18,985 nt of DNA. Origin: Elusimicrobiota bacterium (lineage in GTDB: Bacteria; Elusimicrobiota; Elusimicrobia; UBA1565). This document shows positions 1 through 6,141 of the stretch, one piece after another. How positions within the stretch are numbered: the stretch's first letter is position 1; each line of letters starts with the position of its first letter. The notes under the pieces were generated by a model. The model did not search any database, was not told the origin of the DNA, and saw only the letters and a list, made by a program, of their open reading frames with translations. The stretch is taken from contig DMEZ01000069.1 of NCBI GenBank assembly GCA_003450735.1, forward strand, positions 17,809-36,793. The letters are read 5' to 3'. The position numbers and the translations under genes were made by a program.

Positions 1-576
1 CTTCTCGACGGCCTTCGCGGCGGTGGGGGCCGCCGGCGGAGGCGCCGGCTTCTCGGGGGCTTTCGTCGCGGCCGCGGCGGCGGCCGCTCCGGCCGCGGCA
101 GCGGCCGCGGTCTTGGCGGCTTCCTTGGGCGCGCTCTTGGCCGCGGGGGCCGGCGCGGTCTTCTCGGCCGCCGCGCCGATGCCCTGGAGATGGATGATGA
201 GGCTGCGGTCTTCCCAGCGGGCCTGGTAGCCCACCAGCTTGAAGAGGTCCAGGACGATGCGCGAGATCATCGTCGGCTCCTTCTGGTACTGCCCGGAGCG
301 GACCTTCTTGAGGAACTGGCCCTTGCCGGCGAGGGTCTTCGTCTCGGGGACGTATTCGGTGTTCAAAAGCTCGACGACGAGGCGCGGCGGATCGCTCGTG
401 AAGAAGGTGTTGTACTTGACCTGCTGGCTGAGGTGGAGCGTGACCTCGTCCGGGCCGACTTCCACCCCGTTGAGAGTGGCGCCGGCGGCCTCGGCGGCCC
501 ACAGCCAGGATCCCGACCCCGGCGAGGCGAACAGGACGGCGACGCAGAGAGCGAGAGAGATGAGACGCTTGAGCAT
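1..576 (-). CDS. pilQ: Type IV pilus secretin PilQ, N-terminal part (cut by window edge)
   Basis: This is the start of the outer-membrane secretin through which the type IV pilus passes; about 192 residues are present and the secretin domains lie beyond the window. A Sec signal peptide (about residues 1-28, hydrophobic core SLALCVAVLF) is followed by an AMIN-like beta domain at about 33-130, with the typical stretches VTLHLSQQVKYNTFFTSDPPRL and RIVLDLFKLVGYQARWEDRSL. This family domain binds peptidoglycan. A linker almost entirely of Ala, Pro and Lys runs from about 134 to the edge. The ATG at 576-574 follows a strong GGAGGAG ribosome site (585-579). An ATG at 588 gives only a frame-shifted shadow. 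The gene is last in pilMNOPQ, 26 nt after pilP. The pilQ name rests on the AMIN-like domain plus operon position, because no secretin domain is visible here. Confidence 0.85.
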   Translation of the reverse strand, partial: MLKRLISLALCVAVLFASPGSGSWLWAAEAAGATLNGVEVGPDEVTLHLSQQVKYNTFFTSDPPRLVVELLNTEYVPETKTLAGKGQFLKKVRSGQYQKEPTMISRIVLDLFKLVGYQARWEDRSLIIHLQGIGAAAEKTAPAPAAKSAPKEAAKTAAAAAAGAAAAAAATKAPEKPAPPPAAPTAAKAVEK

Positions 577-602
577 GTCTCCTCCATGGACGCGGTGAAA
601 GG

Positions 603-1292
603 TCATCGTCCCCCCGGGAACCCAGGCATCATGGGCATCGCAGAAGGTCCGGACGGGGGCGACGACGGCTGGGCGGGAGCGGCCGCGGGGGGAGCGGGCG
701 GGGGAAGCGCGGGTGCGGCGGGCGCCGCCGCCTTCGGGGCCGCGCGGGCGGGCTCCTTCTTGTCGGATGGGTCTCCCGTCTCCCCCAGGAACAGCGGCTG
801 GACATCCTTGTCCGGAGTCATCAGGATGACGGTCTTCTCTTTGGGCTTCACGACCCCGGTGACGCCCGGGATGCGGTTGTTCTTGTAATCGTAGAGCTTG
901 CCCCCGCGCAGGAGATAGCCCTGCCCCGTCTTCTCATGCACCAGGATGGCCGACGCCCCGCGGCGGTCCTTCATGATTCCTTTGAGGCTCAGGAAGTGGA
1001 TGGAGAACTCGGGCTCCGGCGGCTCCTCTTCGGCGGCCGGCGCATCGACCGCGGCCGAGACGGGCTTCAGGGGGAGGACGGAGGCGGCCGTGACGGGGGT
1101 GAAGGGGTCGCGGACGGCTTTGTAGAGGTCGACGATGGTCAGGGCCTTGTCGGTGTCGGTCGAGGCGTCGACGGAAGACGGGGCCGCGGTGGATTTGGCC
1201 GGCTCGGCGGCCGGAGCCGCCAGCACCTCCGACGGGAGGGGCTGCGCCAAGAAGAAGCACACGGCGGCCAGGGCGGTCATCATCCTTGTCAT
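603..1292 (-). CDS. pilP: Type IV pilus assembly protein PilP
   Basis: PilP is the periplasmic pilotin-like link between the PilN/PilO inner-membrane complex and the PilQ secretin. The protein has 229 residues. An N-terminal hydrophobic segment (about 5-26, possible cleavage after VLAA) precedes a disordered Ala-rich region, then the family signature RDPFTP near residue 61. A small beta domain at about 95-170 has the pattern LKGIM..RGASAILVHEKTG.GYLLRGGKLYDYKNNRI.GV. A Pro/Ala-rich tail fills about 180-229, making it longer than typical PilP (about 170-180). Most PilP proteins are lipoproteins; here the only early Cys (12, in LAAVC) is a poor lipobox. The start overlaps the pilO stop by 4 nt (ATGA), so translation is probably coupled. 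Confidence 0.88.
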   Translation of the reverse strand: MTRMMTALAAVCFFLAQPLPSEVLAAPAAEPAKSTAAPSSVDASTDTDKALTIVDLYKAVRDPFTPVTAASVLPLKPVSAAVDAPAAEEEPPEPEFSIHFLSLKGIMKDRRGASAILVHEKTGQGYLLRGGKLYDYKNNRIPGVTGVVKPKEKTVILMTPDKDVQPLFLGETGDPSDKKEPARAAPKAAAPAAPALPPPAPPAAAPAQPSSPPSGPSAMPMMPGFPGGR

Positions 1293-1843
1293 CCCTTATA
1301 TTGATAAGCGACCAGCGTGAAGCTCACGGTAGCCTTGCCCTGTTGGTCGGGCGGCGAATAGGTCACCGTCCGGACGTTGTAGATGCGCTGCTCCAGCGCG
1401 ATGGCGGCCAGGAAGCGCCCCACGTCGTGGTAGTTCCCCCGGATATTGATCTGGTAGGGATTCTCGATGAAATACTGCTCGGCCTTCTGCCCGCCGGGCT
1501 GGAAGGCGTTGAGCTGGACGTTGTACTTGCGCGCCAGCACGCTCACCGCCGTGATCACGGCCGGCAGGTCGCGGCTCTTCGGCAGCCGCTTCTCCGCCTC
1601 GATGGCCTGCTCGTTGAGGGTCTCGATCTCCTTCTGGATCTTGGGCAGGCGCACCGCCTGGCTCTTCGCCTTGTTGATCTTGTCCTCGGTCGTCTTGATC
1701 TCGGCCTTCGTCTGCTCGATCTTGTCCGCGGTCGGCAGCCAGAAATACTTGATATAGGCGAAGCCGCCGCCGCCCAGGAAGAGGACGGCGAGCACGAGGA
1801 TCTGCTGCTGCTGCTTGCTGAGCTGGATGTTCAGCTTCGCCAT
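1289..1843 (-). CDS. pilO: Type IV pilus inner-membrane protein PilO
   Basis: PilO pairs with PilN to form the periplasmic collar of the type IV pilus alignment complex. The 184-residue protein has the expected layout: a short cytoplasmic N-terminus, one transmembrane helix at about 14-36, a charged coiled coil at about 37-90 (IEQTKAEIKTTEDKINKAKS), then a ferredoxin-like periplasmic domain. The PilO pattern YFIENPYQINIRGNYHDVGR lies in that domain. A ribosome site (AAAAGGGAA) lies just before the ATG. The gene begins 10 nt after pilN and its stop overlaps the pilP start. Order, size and topology all agree with pilMNOP operons. Confidence 0.92.
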   Translation of the reverse strand: MAKLNIQLSKQQQQILVLAVLFLGGGGFAYIKYFWLPTADKIEQTKAEIKTTEDKINKAKSQAVRLPKIQKEIETLNEQAIEAEKRLPKSRDLPAVITAVSVLARKYNVQLNAFQPGGQKAEQYFIENPYQINIRGNYHDVGRFLAAIALEQRIYNVRTVTYSPPDQQGKATVSFTLVAYQYKG

Positions 1844-1853
1844 AGTTCCCTTT

Positions 1854-2420
1854 TCACCCCGGCGTCGGGATGTACCTCACGGTCAGGACGAAGGAGCTCC
1901 CGGCGGCCGTCCCGGGCCCGCCGGCCGACACCGTGATCCCCCCCTGCAGCACCGGCTCCTTGAACTTCCCGCCCGCTTCGAACGCCCGCAGGGCGTCCGC
2001 CGCGGACTCGCTCGTGACGCCCGAGCAGCCCATGTTCACGATCAGGCCCTTCTGGTCGCCGGAAGTCGTCAAGCTCGTCAGCCACACCCCGGGCGGCAGG
2101 GTCTGGCTCAGGTCCTCCATGAAGCGCGGATAGAGCGACCGGTACTTCATCAGATCCACCACGACGTTGAGCCGGGCGCGCACCTGGGTGGCCTTCTGCT
2201 CCAGCTCCTCCACCTGAGCCACGATCTTCTGCAGCCGGTCGAGCTCCAATTTGTCGACCTTCAGGGTCTTCTCCAAGGAGACCGCGCGCCAGTAGTGCGC
2301 TCCGGAGATCGAGGCCAGCAGGATGGCCGCCGCCACGCCGCCGGCCGACGCCTGCAGTGTCCGCAGGCGCGCGATCTCCTTGTCGAGGATCTCCTGGGGG
2401 ACGAGGTTGATCTTGATCAT
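1854..2420 (-). CDS. pilN: Type IV pilus assembly protein PilN
   Basis: PilN is a bitopic inner-membrane protein whose cytoplasmic tail docks into PilM. The 188-residue protein starts MIKINLVPQEIL, containing the conserved INLVP motif known to bind the PilM groove. A transmembrane helix follows at about 25-44, then a coiled coil (about 48-90, SLEKTLKVDKLELDRLQKIV) and a periplasmic ferredoxin-like domain with LPPGVWLTSLTTSG near 108-121. The ATG lies one nucleotide after the pilM stop, so the two are probably translationally coupled, which suits a fixed PilM:PilN ratio. The last 40 residues are Gly/Ala-rich but end in a normal strand (FVLTVRYIP). Confidence 0.93.
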   Translation of the reverse strand: MIKINLVPQEILDKEIARLRTLQASAGGVAAAILLASISGAHYWRAVSLEKTLKVDKLELDRLQKIVAQVEELEQKATQVRARLNVVVDLMKYRSLYPRFMEDLSQTLPPGVWLTSLTTSGDQKGLIVNMGCSGVTSESAADALRAFEAGGKFKEPVLQGGITVSAGGPGTAAGSSFVLTVRYIPTPG

Positions 2421-2421
2421 G

Positions 2422-3570
2422 TCATACCCAGTCCTTCGCCCGGCGCAGGGCGAGGCCCACGGCGACCCCCAGGGCGGGCTGGATCTCGGCCGGGACGTCC
2501 GGCGGAGGCTGGATGAACGAGAGCGGGTTGAGGACGGTGACCGGCACCTTGAGCTCCCCGGTGAGATACTTGGCGAGGTTCTTCATCCGGGCCGTCCCCC
2601 CGGAGAGCACGATGCGCGCCACCGAGCGCTCCGGGCCCTGGGAAAGGTAGAAGTCGACCGAACGGTGGACTTCGCTGACGAGGTCCTTGACGACCCCCGC
2701 GACCGCCTGCGAGACGGCCAGCGCGTCGCGGTTGCCCTCCGCGAGCGCCTTCTCTTTCTCTTCCTGGTCGAGCATGAGGCCGAAGCCCTTCTTCGCCTCC
2801 TCCGCCTTGGCCGGGTCGCACTGCAGAGCCTTCGCGACGGCTTTCGTGAACGTGTTGCCGGAGATGAAGATGTCGCGCACCACGCGCGTGACGCCCGCCT
2901 CGATGATGGACAGGTTCGTGACGCTGTGCCCGAGGTTGAGGTAGAGCGTCGAGCCCGCCCCCTGGACAGCGTCGAGGCGCTCGTGCACGCCTTCGAGCGC
3001 GAAGGAGTCCACGTCGATGATGGCGGGCCGCAGGCCCACGGCTTCCAGGACGTCCACGCGGGCCTGCACCATGTCCTTCTTGGAGGCGACCAGGACCGTC
3101 TCCATCTTCTTCTGCCCCTCCTCCATCACCTCGGCGAGGATATGGAAGCTGAGCTGGACGTCCTTGATGTCGAAGGGGATGAACGGCTCGGCCTCGGTGG
3201 CGAGCGTGGCCCGCAGTTCGTTCTTGGTCAGCAGGGGGAACTTCACGTAGCGGACGATCACCGAGTTGCCGGAGATGGCCGTGGCCGCCTGCTTGACCGG
3301 GATGTTCTTCTGGATGAGGAAGGCCCTCAGCTGGTTGACCGTCTGCTGCTTGCGTTCGTCGGGCGAAGCGTCCGGCTTCGCCTCGATCGGGAGATGCCCC
3401 CAGGTCTTGAGCTTGAGCTCGCCGCCCTCCTCTTTCAGCCATACGACCTTCACCGAATAGTTCCCGATGTCGATGCCGAGGATGTCCGGGGACCCCAGGA
3501 ACAAGGAGCTGAACTTCTCCTTGATCTTCTTGAGGTCGAATCCTTTCAGTTTGTCTTGTATGCCTGCCAT
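2422..3570 (-). CDS. pilM: Type IV pilus actin-like ATPase PilM
   Basis: PilM is a cytoplasmic actin/FtsA-fold protein that binds ATP and the PilN tail, connecting the pilus motor to the envelope complex. The 382-residue protein shows the actin-family nucleotide-binding motifs: phosphate-1 LGIDIGNYSVKVVW at about 31-44, phosphate-2 LYLNLGHSVTNLSII, and the adenosine motif RIVLSGGTARMKNL in the C-terminal third. The stretch TEAEPFIPFDIKDVQLSFHIL is typical of PilM. It is about 30 residues longer than common 350-residue PilM, mainly through an N-terminal Lys-rich segment (1-28). It is the first gene of the pil operon, behind the promoter at 3720-3748 and a structured leader. The ribosome site is weak (GGCGGGAGA touching the ATG). 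Confidence 0.95.
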   Translation of the reverse strand: MAGIQDKLKGFDLKKIKEKFSSLFLGSPDILGIDIGNYSVKVVWLKEEGGELKLKTWGHLPIEAKPDASPDERKQQTVNQLRAFLIQKNIPVKQAATAISGNSVIVRYVKFPLLTKNELRATLATEAEPFIPFDIKDVQLSFHILAEVMEEGQKKMETVLVASKKDMVQARVDVLEAVGLRPAIIDVDSFALEGVHERLDAVQGAGSTLYLNLGHSVTNLSIIEAGVTRVVRDIFISGNTFTKAVAKALQCDPAKAEEAKKGFGLMLDQEEKEKALAEGNRDALAVSQAVAGVVKDLVSEVHRSVDFYLSQGPERSVARIVLSGGTARMKNLAKYLTGELKVPVTVLNPLSFIQPPPDVPAEIQPALGVAVGLALRRAKDWV

Positions 3571-3601
3571 TCTCCCGCCTGAGCGGCCATAGACATCTCT
3601 T

Positions 3602-3631
3602 CCACGGTTCCGCCGGCGCGCGAAACCGCGG
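3602..3631 (-). promoter_or_regulatory. Second stem-loop in the pilM leader
   Basis: Read on the minus strand, CCGCGGTT (3631-3624) pairs with AACCGTGG (3609-3602), giving 8 pairs including one G-U around a 14-nt GC-rich loop. It lies between the larger hairpin and the pilM start (about 31 nt before the ATG). The left arm contains a self-complementary AACCGCGGTT (3624-3633), so alternative pairings are possible. No T-tract follows, so it is not a standard terminator. A role in controlling pilM expression is inference. Confidence 0.4.
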
Positions 3632-3634
3632 TTC

Positions 3635-3692
3635 TATGCAAGAAAAGCGCCGACCCCTTTAGCCGGCTGGGGGCTCGGCGCTTCCTTGCATA
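3635..3692 (-). promoter_or_regulatory. Long interrupted hairpin in the pilM 5' leader
   Basis: Two long arms pair. TATGCAAG (3635-3642) is complementary to CTTGCATA (3685-3692), and AAGCGCCGA (3645-3653) to TCGGCGCTT (3675-3683), separated by a small 2x1 internal loop. CCCC (3654-3657) can pair with GGGG (3670-3673) beyond a one-base bulge. The apical loop carries the 8-base palindrome AGCCGGCT (3661-3668). That gives about 21 base pairs, starting roughly 20 nt after the predicted pilM transcription start, so the structure would form in the pil messenger. No T-tract follows on either strand. It could be a leader regulatory RNA or a copy of a dispersed genomic palindrome. No known riboswitch consensus was recognised. 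Confidence 0.6.
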
Positions 3693-3719
3693 CCGGAAAA
3701 ATCAGACAACGGCCTACTA

Positions 3720-3748
3720 TAGATAGCAGGAAAGAGCCCGTTTGTCAA
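3720..3748 (-). promoter_or_regulatory. Sigma70-type promoter for the pil operon
   Basis: On the minus strand a perfect -35 TTGACA (3748-3743) is followed after exactly 17 nt by -10 TATCTA (3725-3720). Transcription would start near 3713, giving a leader of about 140 nt before the pilM ATG at 3570. The AT content here stands out from the GC-rich coding DNA. The -35 overlaps the -35-like element of the opposite promoter. Confidence 0.7.
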
Positions 3749-3770
3749 GGCCTTTTTTATGTGATACCAT
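3742..3770 (+). promoter_or_regulatory. Predicted promoter for the inositol-type operon, leaderless
   Basis: On the plus strand TTGTCA (3742-3747, five of six matches to TTGACA) is followed after 17 nt by TACCAT (3765-3770, four of six to TATAAT). A start site about 7 nt downstream would fall on or next to the GTG at 3777, so the mRNA would have little or no 5' leader. This agrees with the lack of a ribosome site before that GTG. The -35 overlaps the pilM -35 on the other strand. The -10 is weak, and TGATAC at 3762 is an alternative with poorer spacing. Confidence 0.45.
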
Positions 3771-3776
3771 TCCCGC

Positions 3777-4469
3777 GTGCTGAAGGCCGTGCTCTTTGAC
3801 TACGGCGGCACGCTGGACTCGGACGGGATCCCCTGGCTGGACCGGTTCTTCCCTATATACCGGCAGGCGGGCCTTGAAGCCCCCTGGGAGGATTTCAAGA
3901 GAGCCTTCTACGACTCCGACGACCGGCTGCCCGAACGCTTCTCCCTCGAAGGCCTCGACCTCGAGGAGACGGTCGCGCTCCAGGTCCGCTGCGTGGTGGA
4001 CCGGCTGGCGGCCGCCTGCGCCGAGGCCGGACGCGAGGCTCTCGCCCGGAGCGTCACGCGCAGCTTCGTGGACTCCTCCCGCAGGCAGCTCGAGCGCAAC
4101 CGCCCTCTCCTCGAACGCCTCCGCTCCCGCTACCGGCTCGGCATCGTCTCGAATTTCTACGGGAACCTCGAGGGGATCCTCCGGCGGGAGGGGCTGGGAG
4201 GGCTCTTCAGCGTCGTCGCCGACTCCCACCGGCTCGGCTGCCTCAAGCCGGACAAGGCCCTCTTCCTGCACGCCGCCCGCGGGGCCGGGGCCGAGCCCCG
4301 GGAGTGCCTGATGGTGGGAGACTCTCCCGGCCGCGACATGAAGGGGGCCGAGAACGCCGGCATGCCGCACGCCTGGCTCGCGGGGGAGCGTTCCGATGCG
4401 CGAGCGTGCTGCGCCGGGACGCCCGTGCTCAGGACGCTCCTCGATCTGGAAGCGGCCCTGGAGCCATGA
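3777..4469 (+). CDS. HAD-superfamily hydrolase (phosphatase-like)
   Basis: This 230-residue protein has the HAD fold motifs in order: motif I FDYGGTLD with nucleophile Asp8, motif II GIVSN with Ser125, motif III LKPDK with Lys157, and motif IV MVGDSPGRD with Asp182 and Asp187. An all-alpha cap lies between about 17 and 100. The second motif I acid of classical phosphatases (DxD) is Gly10 here, which may alter or weaken phosphatase activity. The start is GTG; an upstream in-frame ATG at 3759 is followed at once by a stop. The stop overlaps the next gene by ATGA. In this operon the likeliest task is removing a phosphate from an inositol-phosphate or phosphodiester intermediate, but the substrate is inferred only from context. 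Confidence 0.85.
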   Translation: MLKAVLFDYGGTLDSDGIPWLDRFFPIYRQAGLEAPWEDFKRAFYDSDDRLPERFSLEGLDLEETVALQVRCVVDRLAAACAEAGREALARSVTRSFVDSSRRQLERNRPLLERLRSRYRLGIVSNFYGNLEGILRREGLGGLFSVVADSHRLGCLKPDKALFLHAARGAGAEPRECLMVGDSPGRDMKGAENAGMPHAWLAGERSDARACCAGTPVLRTLLDLEAALEP

Positions 4470-5182
4470 CTTTGCGCTGGGGCGGGATCATCGCCGCGGG
4501 GGAAGGCTCGAGGCTCTCGGCCTTCCCGGTCGTCAAGCCGCTGGTGAGCGTCGCGGGACGGCCGCTCGTGGACTGGGCGGTCGCGGCCCACCGGGCCGCC
4601 GGGGTCCGGCATCTGGTCGTGCTCCTGAACTCGCGCGGGGACGCCGTCCGGGAGCACCTGCGCGGCAGCGTCCGCGGGATGGACCTGGTCTTTCTCAAGC
4701 GCGACACGGCCTCCTCCTGGGAGAGCTTCCGCCTCGTGAGCCGGACGCTCGCCGAGGAAGCCGGCCGCTTCATGCTCAGCACGGTGGACACGGTGCTCTC
4801 TCCCGCGGACGCCGAGCGTTTCGGCCGCACGGCCCTTCTGGGGAAGGCCACGGCGGCGCTGGGCTTGACGCGCTTCGTGGACGACGAGAAGCCGCTCTGG
4901 GCCGACCTCGGCCCGGACGGGCGGATCGCCGCCTTGGGCGAGGACGCCGCGCGCCGGGACGCCGTGACCTGCGGGCTTTACGCCCTGACGGATCGCGCCG
5001 TCCTCGCGATGCCTGAGCCGCGCGCTCACGCGCGGCTCAGGGATTACTGGGGGGCCCTCGTCCGCTCGGGAGAGCCCGTCCGGGGGGTGCTGCTCGACGA
5101 CGCCGTGGACGTGGACCGCCCCGAAGACGTCGCGCAAGCCGAGCGGCAGGCCGCTCGATGGAGGACGCCGGACGCTTTATGA
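4466..5182 (+). CDS. Sugar-phosphate nucleotidyltransferase family protein
   Basis: This 238-residue NTP-transferase (GT-A-like fold) has the N-terminal nucleotide-binding loop GIIAAGEGSRL (residues 7-17), followed by Lys24-Pro in the usual xxKPL position and an aspartate near 108 (STVDT) that fits the metal-binding site. The family joins a sugar or alcohol phosphate to NTP, releasing pyrophosphate. With inositol-phosphate synthase and a CDP-alcohol phosphotransferase in the same operon, the best guess is a cytidylyltransferase making CDP-inositol or a CDP-inositol derivative. Base specificity cannot be read from the sequence. Start ATG at 4466 overlaps the HAD stop (ATGA), and the end overlaps the ATP-grasp start. 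The protein is shorter than most nucleotidyltransferases carrying extra C-terminal domains, so it is a catalytic domain alone. Confidence 0.83.
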   Translation: MTLRWGGIIAAGEGSRLSAFPVVKPLVSVAGRPLVDWAVAAHRAAGVRHLVVLLNSRGDAVREHLRGSVRGMDLVFLKRDTASSWESFRLVSRTLAEEAGRFMLSTVDTVLSPADAERFGRTALLGKATAALGLTRFVDDEKPLWADLGPDGRIAALGEDAARRDAVTCGLYALTDRAVLAMPEPRAHARLRDYWGALVRSGEPVRGVLLDDAVDVDRPEDVAQAERQAARWRTPDAL

Positions 5183-6141
5183 CGAACCCGAACCGCAGCC
5201 GCGCCCTGCCGGGCCCCAAGTGCCTCGGCATCCTGCGCGAGATGCAGAACTCCCCCAACCGGGAGACCGACGACGCGCAGATCCTCAACGCCGTCCTGGA
5301 ACAGCTCCGCAACCTCGGGGCCCGCACGGATTGCCTGACCCCTGAGGAGGCGGACCGGCGGGAGCTCTCGGACTACGACCTCCTCCTGCCGATGTGCGAG
5401 ACCTACCCGCGCATCAAGCGCCTGGCGGGATGCGCCCAGCGCACCGGCGCCCGGTGGTTCAACCCGCCCGAAGCGGTCCTCAATTGCTACCGCCTCGAGA
5501 TGATCTCCCGCCTCGCCCGGGCCCCCGAGGTCCGCTTCCCCCGCTGCGAGGTGCGCCGGGTCCAGGACGGCCCCGGGCCGGCCCCCTTCCAGGCCCCCGC
5601 GACGGGCCCTAGCGTCGCAGGGGCGGCGCGAGCGGAGAAGCACCAGCGCGCCGCCCCGGGCTACTGGCTCAAGCGGGGGGACGTGCACAACACCTGCGAT
5701 CACGACGTCGTCTTCGCGGCCCACTGGGCCCACGCCGGACGGGTCGTGGAGGACTTCGCCCAGCGCGAGATCACCCACTTCGTCGTCCAGCCCCACATCG
5801 AGGGGGACATCCTCAAGTTCTACGGGGTCGGTCCTGGCCGCTGGTTCACCTGGTTCCACCACGACCCCACCCGGGCCCGGCGCACCCCCTTCGTCATGGA
5901 GGAGCTGGCCTCCATGGCCGCCGCCGGAGCCCGCGCCCTCGGGTTGGAGATCTACGGGGGAGACGCTATCGTCTCCCCCGACGGCTCCATCACCCTCCTC
6001 GACCTCAACTCCTGGCCCAGCTTCGCCCGCGTCCGCCAGGAGGCGGCGCTCCAGATCGCCTGGCACCTGCAGGCCCGCTGGCTCAGCCGGCGCGCGAAGA
6101 CCCGTACGCAAGCCTCTTCCTCAGCAAGGAGAAGAAAATGA
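5179..6141 (+). CDS. ATP-grasp enzyme, possibly inositol-phosphate-kinase-like
   Basis: This 320-residue protein has an ATP-grasp core. A likely ATP-binding lysine sits in YWLKRGDVHNT (Lys165), a hinge and second binding segment in FVVQPHIEGDILKFYGVG (201-218), and the metal-binding set Asp262 (GGDAIV), Asp275 and Asn277 (LLDLNSWPSF). The ILKFYGVG and DLNSWPSFARV segments resemble inositol 1,3,4-trisphosphate 5/6-kinase proteins (FKVYVVG and DINYFPGYAKMP) at least as well as RimK-type ligases. An inositol-directed kinase would suit the operon, but a carboxylate-amine ligase is equally possible. A low-complexity Ala/Pro stretch sits at about 131-158. The start chosen is the ATG at 5179, which forms an ATGA overlap; ATG 5158 would add seven residues. 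Confidence 0.75.
   Translation: MTNPNRSRALPGPKCLGILREMQNSPNRETDDAQILNAVLEQLRNLGARTDCLTPEEADRRELSDYDLLLPMCETYPRIKRLAGCAQRTGARWFNPPEAVLNCYRLEMISRLARAPEVRFPRCEVRRVQDGPGPAPFQAPATGPSVAGAARAEKHQRAAPGYWLKRGDVHNTCDHDVVFAAHWAHAGRVVEDFAQREITHFVVQPHIEGDILKFYGVGPGRWFTWFHHDPTRARRTPFVMEELASMAAAGARALGLEIYGGDAIVSPDGSITLLDLNSWPSFARVRQEAALQIAWHLQARWLSRRAKTRTQASSSARRRK

Noticed and set aside
68..113. GC-rich repeat resembling tandem NotI-like sites
   Set aside because: It is explained by a run of alanine codons in the PilQ linker, not by an independent DNA element.
363..587. Short minus-strand frame starting at ATG 588 just before pilQ
   Set aside because: Ser/Arg-rich composition, overlaps pilQ in another frame, and its ATG is part of the pilQ ribosome-site region.
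3635..3692. The leader hairpin as an intrinsic terminator or an integron attC site
   Set aside because: No T-tract follows on either strand, and there is no integrase, cassette structure or recognisable core sites nearby.
3571..3713. A c-di-GMP riboswitch in the pilM leader
   Set aside because: The conserved tetraloop/receptor and core sequence of known c-di-GMP riboswitches was not visible; only generic stems were found.
3747..3758. AAGGCCTT palindrome followed by T residues as a terminator
   Set aside because: The 8-base palindrome has no loop, and it lies inside the spacer of a promoter rather than after a gene.
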